This document shows positions 30,579 through 38,712 of a DNA stretch of 64,000 nt, piece by piece. The stretch spans positions 1-64,000 of the forward strand of contig CAZSNP010000011.1 in NCBI GenBank assembly GCA_964608265.1. The letters are read 5' to 3'. Below the pieces are notes generated by a model. The model did no database searches. It had not been told where the DNA came from and saw only the letters and a list, made by a program, of their open reading frames with translations. Made by a program: the position numbers and the translations under genes. This stretch comes from JANWXR01 sp964608265. Its GTDB lineage: Bacteria > Chloroflexota > Anaerolineae > Anaerolineales > UBA6663. Each line of letters opens with the position of its first letter. The first letter of the stretch is position 1.

Positions 30579-30584
30579 TACAAT
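30579..30584 (+). promoter_or_regulatory. -10 box upstream of thiolase
   Basis: TACAAT on the plus strand, 84 bp before the thiolase ATG. The leader between them is a G/C palindromic stretch (CCCCTCCC near 30600, GGGGAGGGG near 30646) that could fold in the transcript. Confidence 0.4.
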
Positions 30585-30668
30585 GAGGGCGCTGTCTACC
30601 CCCTCCCGGCCTCCGCCACTCGAAACGCGCGAATGGGGAGGGCTGGGGAGGGGTCGCCCGGAGGCCTT

Positions 30669-31904
30669 ATGCCTGAAGCCGTCATCATCTCTGCCGTACG
30701 CACACCGATTGGCCGGCACGGCGGCGTGTTGAAGGATGTGCGGCCCGACGATCTGGCCGCGCTGGTGCTGCGCGAAGCCGCCGCGCGCGCCTCGCTCGAC
30801 CCGGCGCTAATTGATGAGGTCTACCTGGGCTGCGCGAATCAGGCGGGCGAGGACAACCGCAACGTCGCGCGGATGGCGGTGCTGCTGGCGGGCTTCCCGG
30901 TCAGCGTGCCGGGGCTGACGCTCAACCGTTTGTGTTCATCGGGCCTGGCCGCCGTGAACGCCGCGGCCCGCGCCATCAAAGCCGGTGACGCCGAGGTGTG
31001 CCTCGCCGGCGGCGTCGAGAGCATGACGCGTTCACCGTACGCGATCCCGAAGACCAACCCCGTGTGGGCGTACGGCAACGTCACCGCGTTTGACACCACC
31101 ATCGGCTGGCGCTTCGTCAACCCCAACATGAAGGAGATGTATGGGATTGACTCGATGGGCGAGACGGCGGAGAACGTCGAGGAACGGTGGAGGGTGGAGG
31201 GGAGAGGGATTACACGCGCCGATCAGGACGCCTTCGCGCTGGAGAGCCACCGGCGCGCCGTGGCCGCGATCGAGTCGGGCAAGTTCGCCGAGGAGGTCGT
31301 TCCAGTCCCCGTACCACAACGCAAGGGTGAACCGATCCTCGTCAGCCGCGATGAGCACCCGCGCGCCGACACGTCGCTGGAGGCGCTGGGCAAGCTCAAG
31401 CCGGCCTTCCGCGCGGGCGGCTCGGTGACGGCCGGCAATTCGTCCGGCATCAATGACGGCGCGGCGGCGCTGGTGCTGATGAGCGACCGCAAGGCGCGCG
31501 AGTTGGGATTGAAGCCGCTGGCCCGCATCGTCTCCTCGGCCGCCGCCGGCGTGGAGCCGCGCGTCATGGGCCTCGGCCCCATCCCCGCCACGCGCAAGGC
31601 GCTTAAGCTCGCGGGCCTCAGCCTCGACGACATCCGCCTCATCGAACTCAACGAAGCCTTCGCCGTGCAGGCCCTCGCGGTGATGGGCGAGTTGGGCTTT
31701 CGGCACGAGATCACCAACGTCAACGGCGGGGCGATTGCGCTCGGCCACCCGCTCGGGTGCAGCGGCGCGCGGCTGGTATGCACGCTCGTTCACGAAATGC
31801 GCCGCCGCGCCGCGACCGAGCCGCGCCCGTACTACGGCCTGGCGACGTTGTGCGTGGGCGTTGGGCAGGGGGAAGCGACGGTGGTGGAGTGGGTGGGGAA
31901 TTGA
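30669..31904 (+). CDS. Acetyl-CoA acetyltransferase (thiolase)
   Basis: A 411-residue thiolase. The acyl-carrying cysteine is Cys89 in LNRLCSSGLAAV, the base histidine is in NGGAIALGHPLGCSGAR, and the second cysteine is in YGLATLCVGVGQGEA. GGAGG at 30660-30664 fixes the start at 30669; the open frame extends upstream to 30633. An unusual short insertion (WRVEGR, encoded by a G-rich repeat near 31185-31210) follows AENVEER, where thiolases normally continue directly to the ITRADQD helix. It may serve beta-oxidation or acetoacetyl-CoA formation. It is transcribed divergently from the carboxylase operon. Confidence 0.93.
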   Translation: MPEAVIISAVRTPIGRHGGVLKDVRPDDLAALVLREAAARASLDPALIDEVYLGCANQAGEDNRNVARMAVLLAGFPVSVPGLTLNRLCSSGLAAVNAAARAIKAGDAEVCLAGGVESMTRSPYAIPKTNPVWAYGNVTAFDTTIGWRFVNPNMKEMYGIDSMGETAENVEERWRVEGRGITRADQDAFALESHRRAVAAIESGKFAEEVVPVPVPQRKGEPILVSRDEHPRADTSLEALGKLKPAFRAGGSVTAGNSSGINDGAAALVLMSDRKARELGLKPLARIVSSAAAGVEPRVMGLGPIPATRKALKLAGLSLDDIRLIELNEAFAVQALAVMGELGFRHEITNVNGGAIALGHPLGCSGARLVCTLVHEMRRRAATEPRPYYGLATLCVGVGQGEATVVEWVGN

Positions 31905-31962
31905 GGGAAACGAGGGAGAAGGAATTGAAGGAGTAAAGGAAAGGGCGATGGGATAGCGAACT

Positions 31963-32090
31963 GATGCCGGCAGCGGATGCAGGCAGCGTATGCCGGCAGC
32001 GGATGAGGAACGGATGCCGACAGCGGATGCCGGCAGTGGATGCCGGCAGCGGATGCAGGCAGCGGATGAGGAACGGATGTAACGGATAGA
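31963..32090. repeat. 13-bp minisatellite
   Basis: About seven head-to-tail copies of GATGCCGGCAGCG, with single-base variants (GATGCAGGCAGCG, TATGCCGGCAGCG), are interspersed with an 11-bp shortened unit GATGAGGAACG. The order of variants is itself partly duplicated. It fills the gap between the thiolase stop and the arginase-family gene. No open reading frame of note crosses it. Confidence 0.85.
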
Positions 32091-32122
32091 GGCCACCGCC
32101 GCATCCATCCGCTACATCCGTT
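32072..32122. repeat. Inverted repeat closing the minisatellite
   Basis: The last repeat unit AACGGATGTAACGGATAGA (32072-32090) pairs with 32104-32122 at 17 of 19 positions around a 13-nt loop, giving a strong stem without a T-tract. It lies 39 bp before the arginase-family start codon, so it could affect that gene's translation or end the thiolase message. Confidence 0.6.
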
Positions 32123-32160
32123 GCCAACCTCGGTTGCCAACATCCATTGCCAATTACCCG

Positions 32161-32976
32161 ATGAACCTCACACTCCTCCCCTCCCCCTTCTCGCTTGATC
32201 AACATCGCAAAGGCATGGGCCGCGCGCCGGAGGCGTTGCTGGCCGCCGGGCTGGTCGCCGCGCTCGAAAGTGACGGCCACACAGTGCGCGTCGCCGAGCG
32301 CAGCACCGAACTCGGTGACGGCGACCGACTGGCGCGCCTCGGCCGCAACCTCGGCCTGCTGGCCGAGGCCAGCGCCGAGGCGCGGCGCGCGGGCACGCTG
32401 CCGGTCATCCTCGGCGGGGATTGTCTGGTTTCGATTGGGGCGGTGGCGGGGCTGCGACACTCGCTGGCCGAAGACTTCGGTATTGTGTGGTTCGACGCGC
32501 ACGGGGATTTCAACACACCGGAGACGACGATCAGCGGTTACCTCGGCGGGATGCCGCTGGCATGCTGTTGTGGCCGTGGGCTGGAGGAACTCCGAGCCGC
32601 GGCCCACCTCGCGCAGCCGGTGAGCGACGCCAACGTCGCGCTGTTGGGTGTGCGCGATCTCGATCCCGCCGAACGCGCGCTGCTTGACTCAACGCCCGTA
32701 CGCCGCTTCGAGCCGGCGCACGTCGCGGACTTCGCGCCGCCGGTGCTTCCCACCTATTTGCATTTCGACATCGACGCGCTCGACGCCCGCTTCGCGCCCG
32801 GCGTGAACTATCCCGCGCCACACGGGCTGACGCCGCCGGCCGCCCTCGAGGCGGCGCGCAAAGTGCGGCCCCACCTCGCCGCCCTCTCGCTCACCGCCGT
32901 TGACCCGGAACTCGATCCAAACGGGCAGACTGTGCGGATGGGCGTGGAGCTTCTGAGGGGAATCCTGCGGGAATAG
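32161..32976 (+). CDS. Arginase/agmatinase-family (ureohydrolase) protein
   Basis: A 271-residue ureohydrolase fold. Metal-site segments are WFDAHGDFNTPET (DAHxD motif) and HFDIDALDARF (DxDxxD motif). The usual GGDHS motif is GGDCLVSIG here, so the histidine that normally binds one manganese is a cysteine. The final DPNGQTVRMGVELL matches the family end. ATG 32161 is preferred to 32134 because it starts at the family-typical MNLTLLPSPF. Whether it hydrolyses arginine, agmatine, formimidoylglutamate or another guanidino compound cannot be told from sequence. Confidence 0.82.
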   Translation: MNLTLLPSPFSLDQHRKGMGRAPEALLAAGLVAALESDGHTVRVAERSTELGDGDRLARLGRNLGLLAEASAEARRAGTLPVILGGDCLVSIGAVAGLRHSLAEDFGIVWFDAHGDFNTPETTISGYLGGMPLACCCGRGLEELRAAAHLAQPVSDANVALLGVRDLDPAERALLDSTPVRRFEPAHVADFAPPVLPTYLHFDIDALDARFAPGVNYPAPHGLTPPAALEAARKVRPHLAALSLTAVDPELDPNGQTVRMGVELLRGILRE

Positions 32977-33028
32977 CCGCACCGAGCGCGAAGCCCTTCG
33001 CGTTCTGTGCCTGACTTGCGGTTAACGT

Positions 33029-33718
33029 TTATCGATTGGCGAAGCGGTAGCCCACGCCGCGCGAGGTGATGATGTAGTCGGGGTGCTCGGGGTCGCGCTC
33101 GATCTTCTTGCGCAAGTAGTGCACGTACAGCTTCAAACTCTCGGTGGCCTCGTTGTACTCCGGCCCCCAGGCATGCGCGATGAGTTCGCTGCGGGTGAGG
33201 ACGCGGCCGGCGTTGCGCGCCAGGTGCGAGAGCAAAGAAAACTCCTTCGGCGTCAGCTCGACCGACTTACCGCGCACGAACACCTCACGCGTCAAAAAGT
33301 TGATCTGCAGATCGCCGTTGCTGAACGCCAACTCATCGGTGGCTTTGCTATCCGACGTCTGCCGGCGCAGGTGCGACTTCACCCGCGCGACCAACTCGCG
33401 ATTGTCGAAGGGCTTGACGATGTAATCATCGCCGCCGATCTCCAGCCCTTTCACCACATCCTTGATCCCCGACTTGGCGGTGATGAACATGATCGGGACC
33501 TCGGTGAATTCGCGCATGCGGCGACACACTTCCCACCCATCCATCTCGGGCATCATCACATCCAGCAGCACCATATCTGGCGTTTGCTCTTGCGCCATCC
33601 GTAGCCCTTCGGAGGCCAGGGCGGTTGTGATGGTCTGAAAACCGTTATGCTGCAACAGGGTACTGACGAGCCAGCAGGTGTTCTCGTCGTCATCAATCAC
33701 CAGAATCTTGTTCGCCAT
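33029..33718 (-). CDS. OmpR/PhoB-type response regulator
   Basis: A 229-residue two-domain regulator. The receiver has the acidic pocket at residues 9-11, phosphoacceptor Asp53 (LLDVMMPEMDG), Thr80 and Lys102 (IVKPF). The winged helix (residues about 130-229) has ELTPKEFSLLSHLARNAGRV and ends TSRGVGYRF. No histidine kinase is adjacent, so it is an orphan here. It is divergent from the NurA gene. A GTTAGA-AAAAG-TCTAAC inverted repeat in its upstream region may be a binding site. Confidence 0.95.
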   Translation of the reverse strand: MANKILVIDDDENTCWLVSTLLQHNGFQTITTALASEGLRMAQEQTPDMVLLDVMMPEMDGWEVCRRMREFTEVPIMFITAKSGIKDVVKGLEIGGDDYIVKPFDNRELVARVKSHLRRQTSDSKATDELAFSNGDLQINFLTREVFVRGKSVELTPKEFSLLSHLARNAGRVLTRSELIAHAWGPEYNEATESLKLYVHYLRKKIERDPEHPDYIITSRGVGYRFANR

Positions 33719-33740
33719 GATTTATCCCGATTGGAGAAGC

Positions 33741-33757
33741 GTTAGAAAAAGTCTAAC
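33741..33757. promoter_or_regulatory. Possible operator: 6-bp inverted repeat
   Basis: GTTAGA and TCTAAC are separated by 5 bp, in the divergent gap between the response regulator and NurA, 22 bp from the regulator start. A role in autoregulation is inference only. Confidence 0.3.
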
Positions 33758-33856
33758 ACGGCCTCCGAACAAAGGCAACTCCAACAAACCGAAATTACTG
33801 GGAGTTTGGTCATGGTTTTCAACCAAACGTGAGTTTCTCCAGCCGAACACTCGTGC

Positions 33857-33862
33857 TACAAT
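33857..33862 (+). promoter_or_regulatory. -10 box TACAAT, leaderless-type, for nurA
   Basis: TACAAT ends 7 nt before ATG 33870, and no Shine-Dalgarno sequence is present. The spacing would place the transcript start on the start codon, which favours 33870 over the ATG at 33861 that overlaps the box. Confidence 0.5.
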
Positions 33863-33869
33863 GCCGCAC

Positions 33870-35063
33870 ATGGCGCTCGAACTCAACAAGCTGATGGCCG
33901 ATGTCAATGCGCTCAGTGGCAGCGCTGTGCAGCGATTGGCCGAGCAGGCCGAACGGCTGCCGGTGGCACGTGCCATCCTCAACGACATCGCCGCCGCCGA
34001 TGACGCCCTGCGCCGCAAGATCCGTGCGGCCGGCAACCGCTGGGCCGGCGCCATCCCCACCGACCAGGACGTCCATCGCCCGTATCCGCTGCCGCCGCAT
34101 CCCGCGCGCGCCAACGTCCTTGCCGCCGATGGCTCGCAGATTTATCCCGACCGGCACGGCGTGGCGCTGTACTACCTCGTAAACGTCGGCAGCCTGATCT
34201 TTCGACATGGTTCGGGCGAGGCCCCGATCACGCAATCGCAGCCGCAGGTGTTTTTTGAAGATGCTGATTTGTATGATGAGGACGGCGGGCAGATCTCGGC
34301 GCAGCAGATCGATGTGCTGCGCGATGTGGGCGAACTCCGCGAGTTGGCGCGGCTCGCCCAACTCGAAGCGGCCTCCGCGCCCACGCTGGCGCTGCTCGAC
34401 AATGGCTTGCTGTTGTACATCTCGCTGCAGGCCCAGAACCGCTCCGAGATCGAGGCCGCCCTGCGCCCGTACCTGCACGAACTCGATGGATTGAAGGCCA
34501 GCGGCGCGGCGGTGGCCGGGGTGGTGGATCGCCCGCGCGCCTCGGGGGTGCTGCGGTTGTTGCACCTGCACACGCTCCACCTCGACGAGGTCGAGCAGCA
34601 CGCCGAACGCTACAAATCGAGCCCAGCCTTCCGCCACCTCACTGATGCCATGCTCTTCAGCTTTTTGCAGCCCGGTGAACGCAGCGCGGTGTTCGAGAAC
34701 GCCACGCCCGCCAACCGCGATCACTATCAGCCGCGCGGGCATTCGGTGCACTTCTTCTATCTCAACGCGGGCCGCCCCGGCAAAGACGCGCTGCTCCGCA
34801 TCGAGGTGCCCGAGTGGGTGGCTCACAATCCCGACCAGCTTGATTTTGTGCACGCCGCCATCGTCGAGCAGTGCCGTGTGAGCGATGGCTTTCCATATGT
34901 GTTGATGCGCGCGCACGAGCTAGCCGTCGTCACCGTGGCCGAGCGCCGCGAACTTGAGCAACTCGTCGTCGGCGCCCTTGTCCGGCGCGGCCTGCAGCCG
35001 AGCCTGTCGCAGAAGGCGCAGGGCAAGGTGTGGACGGGGGCGGGCGGGCAGAGAAATCCGTGA
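33870..35063 (+). CDS. nurA: NurA-domain 5'-3' nuclease
   Basis: About 397 residues. The NurA active-site segment VLAADGSQIYPDRH carries Asp87, and the second acidic strand is LALLDNGLLLYIS. A later acidic segment is in the C-terminal third (LLRIEVPEWVAHNPDQLDFV). NurA nucleases work with the HerA translocase and Mre11-Rad50 in resecting DNA ends, and all of these are encoded downstream in this window. The frame extends upstream to 33678, but that part overlaps the divergent regulator and is not family-like. The next gene starts 26 bp downstream. Confidence 0.88.
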   Translation: MALELNKLMADVNALSGSAVQRLAEQAERLPVARAILNDIAAADDALRRKIRAAGNRWAGAIPTDQDVHRPYPLPPHPARANVLAADGSQIYPDRHGVALYYLVNVGSLIFRHGSGEAPITQSQPQVFFEDADLYDEDGGQISAQQIDVLRDVGELRELARLAQLEAASAPTLALLDNGLLLYISLQAQNRSEIEAALRPYLHELDGLKASGAAVAGVVDRPRASGVLRLLHLHTLHLDEVEQHAERYKSSPAFRHLTDAMLFSFLQPGERSAVFENATPANRDHYQPRGHSVHFFYLNAGRPGKDALLRIEVPEWVAHNPDQLDFVHAAIVEQCRVSDGFPYVLMRAHELAVVTVAERRELEQLVVGALVRRGLQPSLSQKAQGKVWTGAGGQRNP

Positions 35064-35089
35064 AGGGCAGCCCAGCACAGGGAGAGACA

Positions 35090-35671
35090 ATGACCATTGG
35101 CCGCCTCCTCCGCAGTTCCACCACCGGCTTTGTCTTCGGCTGTCGCGTGGCTGAGGCCGATGTGCCGCGCTTCGGCGAGTTTGTCAAAGCGCCGGCGCAG
35201 CGCGGCCAGGCCGAGGTCATCGGCCTCGTCTACGACATCATCATGGAGGGCGATGCCTTTGTGCGCCAGATGGTGGCCGCGCCCGACCTGACCGAGGAGT
35301 ACGTGCAGGATATGCGCCTGAACCGCAGTGTGCCGATTGAGGTCAGCGTGCTGGCCATCGGTTACCGCAGCCACGATCAATGGGTGCAGTCGCTGCCGCC
35401 GCAGCCGCCGGTCACGCTCGACCGCATCAGCCTGGCCTCGATTGACGAAGTGGTGGAGTTCACCGCGCGCTTCGACTATCTGCGCCTGCTGCTCGACGCC
35501 TTCGACGCGCCGACCGACGAGCTCATCGCCACCTCGCTGCGCCAGGCTGCCGGGCTGCGCGCCCCGGCTGAGCGCAATCGCTTCCTGCGCGACGCGGGCC
35601 GCGAACTCGCCCGCCTGCTCAGCCGCGACCTGGCGCGTTTGGAAAACCTGCTGCGCCGGATCAAGCCGTGA
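35090..35671 (+). CDS. Small HerA/NurA partner protein, HAS-barrel-like
   Basis: A 193-residue protein between NurA and HerA. The first 60 residues (GRLLRSSTTGFVFGCRVAE, then IGLVYDIIMEGDAFV) resemble the small beta-barrel HAS domain found at the N-terminus of HerA-type ATPases. The rest is helical and basic, ending LARLENLLRRIKP. The start ATG 35090 follows GGGAGAGAC; an upstream frame begins at 35030 inside nurA. I cannot name a family with certainty. Position suggests it mediates or regulates HerA-NurA assembly. Confidence 0.7.
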   Translation: MTIGRLLRSSTTGFVFGCRVAEADVPRFGEFVKAPAQRGQAEVIGLVYDIIMEGDAFVRQMVAAPDLTEEYVQDMRLNRSVPIEVSVLAIGYRSHDQWVQSLPPQPPVTLDRISLASIDEVVEFTARFDYLRLLLDAFDAPTDELIATSLRQAAGLRAPAERNRFLRDAGRELARLLSRDLARLENLLRRIKP

Positions 35672-35685
35672 AGCTATGGGGACAG

Positions 35686-35752
35686 TTAGCGCAAGGACGC
35701 AATGAACGGCCTCCCTTTGCGCCGTTGCCTCTTCGCGCCTTTGCGTTATATC
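35686..35752. repeat. Short GCGCAAGG-type palindromic repeat
   Basis: The gap before herA holds an imperfect inverted repeat built from GCGCAAGGACGC and GCGCCTTTGCGTT, with internal CTTTGCGCCGTTGCC. It resembles other dispersed short repeats in the window but has no exact second copy here. It lies upstream of the herA ribosome-binding site (AAGGA near 35777). Confidence 0.4.
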
Positions 35753-35786
35753 TGCTTTGAAAATGACAGCGCCGAAGGATTGACCA

Positions 35787-37481
35787 ATGACATCCCGCTC
35801 TGAAGACCGTGATTTCCTCCTCAACAACCGCAGCCCGCTGTTGCGCAACCGCCTGGGCCTCGTCATCGGCGGGTCGCTCTCGCAGGGATTGGATGTCAAA
35901 CTCGAAGTCGAAGACCTCAGCCGCGGGGTCCCGCTCGGCAGCCGCCTCGAGGGCATCGCCGTCGGCAAATATGTCGTCATCGATGGCAGCACGCGCCAGT
36001 TCTTCTCCATCGTCACCGACATCGCCCTCGACCACACCACGCCCGACCTGCTCAAATCGCCGCCGCCCGCCGACGATGATTTCGCCAAACAAGTCTACGG
36101 CGCCGAGCTGGCGTTTGGCCGGCTGCAGGTCGCGCCGATGCTGGTCTTCGATCAGGGCGACGACAAACCCAGGCCGGTCAAAACCATCCCGACCCACTTC
36201 GCGCCGGTGTACGAGGCGACCGAGGACGACGTCAACCGCGTCTTTGGGCAGGAAGATGACGAACACTTCCACATCGGCACGCCGCTGGATATGGAGCGCG
36301 TCAAGGTCAACCTCGACCTCAAACGCTTCGTCGAGCGGTCGTCGGGCGTGTTCGGCAAGTCGGGCACCGGCAAGAGCTTCATCACCCGCACCATCCTCGG
36401 CGGCATCGTCAGGGCCGATGTGGCCTCGTGTTTGATCTTCGACATGCACAACGACTACGGCTGGAGCGTGCGCGACGAGCATGGGCGCGAGTTCAAGGGC
36501 CTGCGGCAGCTCTTCGATACGAGCAGGGTACAGGTGATCACGCTCGACCCGGAGACCTCGCGCCATCGCGGCAGCAGGACCGACGGCACGCTGCAAATCG
36601 GCTGGGATCAGATCGAGCCGGAGGATGTGGAGATGTTGCAGGACATCCTCGGCCTGAGCGATGTGCAGGTCGGCTCGCTTTACTATCTGCACCGCAAGCT
36701 GCGCAAAGGCTGGATCGCCGAGCTGCTGCGCGAGGACGACAACAACGCCATCACCGAGATCGAAGAGTCGGAGAAGATTCAGAAGGGCACGCTGCGCGCT
36801 ATCCAGCGCAAGTTTGAGTTCTTCCGCCGCTTCGGCTTTATGCGCGAGACCACGCCGCCCGACGACCTGGTCGAGTACATCTTCAACGCCCTCAACCGCG
36901 GCATCAGCATCGTGCTGGAGTTTGGCGTGTACGGCAACACGCTGGCGGCATATGTGCTGGTGGCCAATTACCTCACGCGCCGCATCCACGCGAAGTATGT
37001 GGACAAGAAGAACAAGGCTGCCGGGCGACAGGGCGAGGAGCCGAAGCCGCTGATCATCACCATCGAAGAGGCGCACAAGTTCCTCGATCCCGAGATCGCC
37101 CAGCACACCATCTTCGGCAACATCGCCCGCGAGCTGCGCAAATACAACGTCACGCTGCTCATCGTCGATCAGCGCCCGAGCGGCATTGACGAGGAAGTGA
37201 TGAGCCAGATCGGGACGCGCGTCACCTGTCTGCTCGACAACGAGGCCGACATCCGCGCGGTGTTCTCCGGCGTGAGCGGGGCGAACCAGTTGCGCGAGGT
37301 GCTCAGCCGTCTCGACACCCAGCAGCAGGCCCTCATCCTCGGCCACGCCGTGCCCATGCCCGTGGTCGTCAAGACGCGCGAGTACGGGCCGGAGCTTTAC
37401 AAGGCGCTGGGCTTGGCCGACGAGGCGGCGGCGAAAGCGAAACGCAAGAAGGACAGCGCGGCGTTGTGGGGGGAAGAGTAG
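35787..37481 (+). CDS. herA: HerA-like hexameric DNA translocase ATPase
   Basis: A 564-residue FtsK/HerA-superfamily ATPase. The N-terminal 160 residues form the HAS-barrel region. Walker A is GKSGTGKSF (about residue 190) and Walker B is LIITIEEAHKF (about 421), with the catalytic double Glu. Sensor and arginine-finger regions follow in IVDQRPSGIDEEVM and SQIGTRVTCLL. HerA pumps DNA to NurA during end resection. The gene is in order nurA, partner, herA, then sbcD and sbcC further on, an arrangement typical of thermophilic archaea and some bacteria. AAGGA precedes the start. Confidence 0.92.
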   Translation: MTSRSEDRDFLLNNRSPLLRNRLGLVIGGSLSQGLDVKLEVEDLSRGVPLGSRLEGIAVGKYVVIDGSTRQFFSIVTDIALDHTTPDLLKSPPPADDDFAKQVYGAELAFGRLQVAPMLVFDQGDDKPRPVKTIPTHFAPVYEATEDDVNRVFGQEDDEHFHIGTPLDMERVKVNLDLKRFVERSSGVFGKSGTGKSFITRTILGGIVRADVASCLIFDMHNDYGWSVRDEHGREFKGLRQLFDTSRVQVITLDPETSRHRGSRTDGTLQIGWDQIEPEDVEMLQDILGLSDVQVGSLYYLHRKLRKGWIAELLREDDNNAITEIEESEKIQKGTLRAIQRKFEFFRRFGFMRETTPPDDLVEYIFNALNRGISIVLEFGVYGNTLAAYVLVANYLTRRIHAKYVDKKNKAAGRQGEEPKPLIITIEEAHKFLDPEIAQHTIFGNIARELRKYNVTLLIVDQRPSGIDEEVMSQIGTRVTCLLDNEADIRAVFSGVSGANQLREVLSRLDTQQQALILGHAVPMPVVVKTREYGPELYKALGLADEAAAKAKRKKDSAALWGEE

Positions 37482-37519
37482 TTGTGCTAGACTCAATGTG
37501 GTCAGGCTGGAGGTATGTC

Positions 37520-37780
37520 ATGCGAACTCTACAACTACAAACTCATGTCGGCTCCGATGGTCTCCTCAAGCTTGAGGTCCCCATTGGCCTGCGCAATATC
37601 GAACTAGAAGTGATTGTGATAGTACAGCCCCGCAAATCGGAGAATGGGGCTCAATACCGAACGCTGGAAGAGCTTGGCTGGCCGCCTGGTTTCTTTGAGC
37701 GAACCGCCGGCGCCTGGGCCGGCGAACCCATGGTGCGTGAGTCCCAGGGCACGTATGAAATCCGTGACGAGTTGGAATGA
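37520..37780 (+). CDS. VapB-like antitoxin
   Basis: An 86-residue protein. GGAGG lies 6 nt upstream of ATG 37520. The N-terminal half is a short beta region (MRTLQLQTHVGSDGLLKLEV) that could be an AbrB/SpoVT-like DNA-binding strand. The C-terminal half, WPPGFFERTAGAWAGEP, is a conserved segment of a VapB family that wraps around its PIN toxin. Its stop overlaps the toxin start by 4 bp (ATGA). It follows herA by 38 bp, so the module was placed at the end of that operon. Confidence 0.72.
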   Translation: MRTLQLQTHVGSDGLLKLEVPIGLRNIELEVIVIVQPRKSENGAQYRTLEELGWPPGFFERTAGAWAGEPMVRESQGTYEIRDELE

Positions 37781-38180
37781 CATACCTGCTCGACACAAAC
37801 ACTTGCATCGACTTTCTCAATCGGCGCAACTCTCGGATCGAGGCGCGGCTAACGACCGTTGCGGTGAGCGAGGTGAGTCTGTGTTCTGTCGTGAAGGCAG
37901 AACTTTACCTTGGCGCATATCGTAGTTCGCAGCGTGAGAAGAATCTCGCATTGCTGGCAGACTTCTTTCCCCGTTTGTGAGCTATTCATTTGACGACATT
38001 GCGAGCGAGGTGTATGGTCGTGTGCGCGCCGCGTTGATGAGTCAGGGACAGATCATTGGTCCAAATGACTTATTGATTGCGGCGATTGCGATTGCCAATG
38101 GTCTTACCCTCGTCACCCATAACGTACGCGAGTTCGGTCGGGTTTCTGGCCTTCAATTAGAAGATTGGGAAGCAGCATAG
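37777..38180 (+). pseudogene. VapC-like PIN toxin, frameshifted
   Basis: Two overlapping frames encode one PIN domain. The first (37777-37980) has Asp6 in LLDTNTCIDF and Glu42 in VVKAELYLGA and stops after FFPRL. The second resumes as VSYSFDDIASEVYG and continues with NDLLIAAIA and THNVREF to the stop at 38180. One missing base (a G near 37976) or a -1 ribosomal shift at TTTGTGAG would restore a full 134-residue toxin with three of four catalytic acids; the fourth position is Asn. No classical slippery heptamer is present. It is a decayed toxin, a sequencing error, or less likely a programmed frameshift. Confidence 0.75.
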
Positions 38181-38190
38181 CGAGAACATA

Positions 38191-38220
38191 AAAGCCCGAG
38201 CCATAGGCCCGGGCTTTTTT
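38191..38220. terminator. Bidirectional terminator
   Basis: The stem AAAGCCCGAGCC/GGCCCGGGCTTT, with one mismatch and a short loop, is flanked by an A-rich run on the left and TTTTTT on the right. It can end both the VapC transcript and the minus-strand pstB remnant. Confidence 0.85.
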
Positions 38221-38222
38221 GT

Positions 38223-38334
38223 TCACCCAAACCTCCCCGTCACATACTTCTCCGTCGTCTCGTGTTTGGGGCGGGTGAAAATCTCGCCGGTCAGGTTGTA
38301 CTCCACCAACTCGCCCAGCCAGAACAGGCCGGCG
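38223..38334 (-). pseudogene. pstB C-terminal remnant (copy A)
   Basis: The minus strand encodes GLFWLGELVEYNLTGEIFTR and ends TTEKYVTGRFG-stop, the last 37 residues of a phosphate-transporter ATPase PstB. Upstream on the same strand the frame runs into antisense of the plus-strand pstB copy, so all ATP-binding motifs are missing. It keeps its own stop codon and terminator. Confidence 0.8.
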
Positions 38335-38337
38335 ATG

Positions 38338-38712
38338 CTGCGGCAGGCGGCATTGTGGGAGGAGGTGCACGACCGGCTCAACGCCTCGGCGTTCACGCTC
38401 TCGGGCGGGCAGCAGCAACGGCTGTGCCTGGCGCGCGTGCTGGCGCTCGAACCCGAAGTGGTGTTGCTCGACGAGCCGGCCTCCGGCCTCGACCCGATTT
38501 CGACGGCGAAGGTGGAAGAGTCATTGCAAGCCATCAAACAGGACTACACCATCGTCATCGTCCCGCACTCGGTGCAGCAGGGCGCGCGCATCGCCGACAT
38601 GGCCGCGTTTTTTCTGCAGGGCGAACTGGTCGAATACGGCCCGGGCCGCGACATCTTTGTGACCCCGCACAACAAACGCACCGAGGATTACGTGACCGGG
38701 CGCTTCGGCTAA
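38338..38712 (+). pseudogene. pstB C-terminal remnant (copy B)
   Basis: The plus strand encodes the distal half of PstB: LRQAALWEEVHDRL, the ABC signature LSGGQQQRLCLARVL, Walker B EVVLLDEPASGLDP, H-loop IVIVPHSVQQ, and the end TEDYVTGRFG-stop. The Walker A half is absent, and the sequence begins exactly where the opposite-strand copy A begins. The two copies are distinct paralogues (FFLQGELVEYGPG versus LFWLGELVEYNLT), joined head to head by an inversion-deletion. It cannot be a working transporter ATPase. Confidence 0.85.

Noticed and set aside
31963..32090. Possible CRISPR-like array
   Set aside because: Units are 11-13 bp with no spacers and no cas genes; it is a tandem minisatellite.
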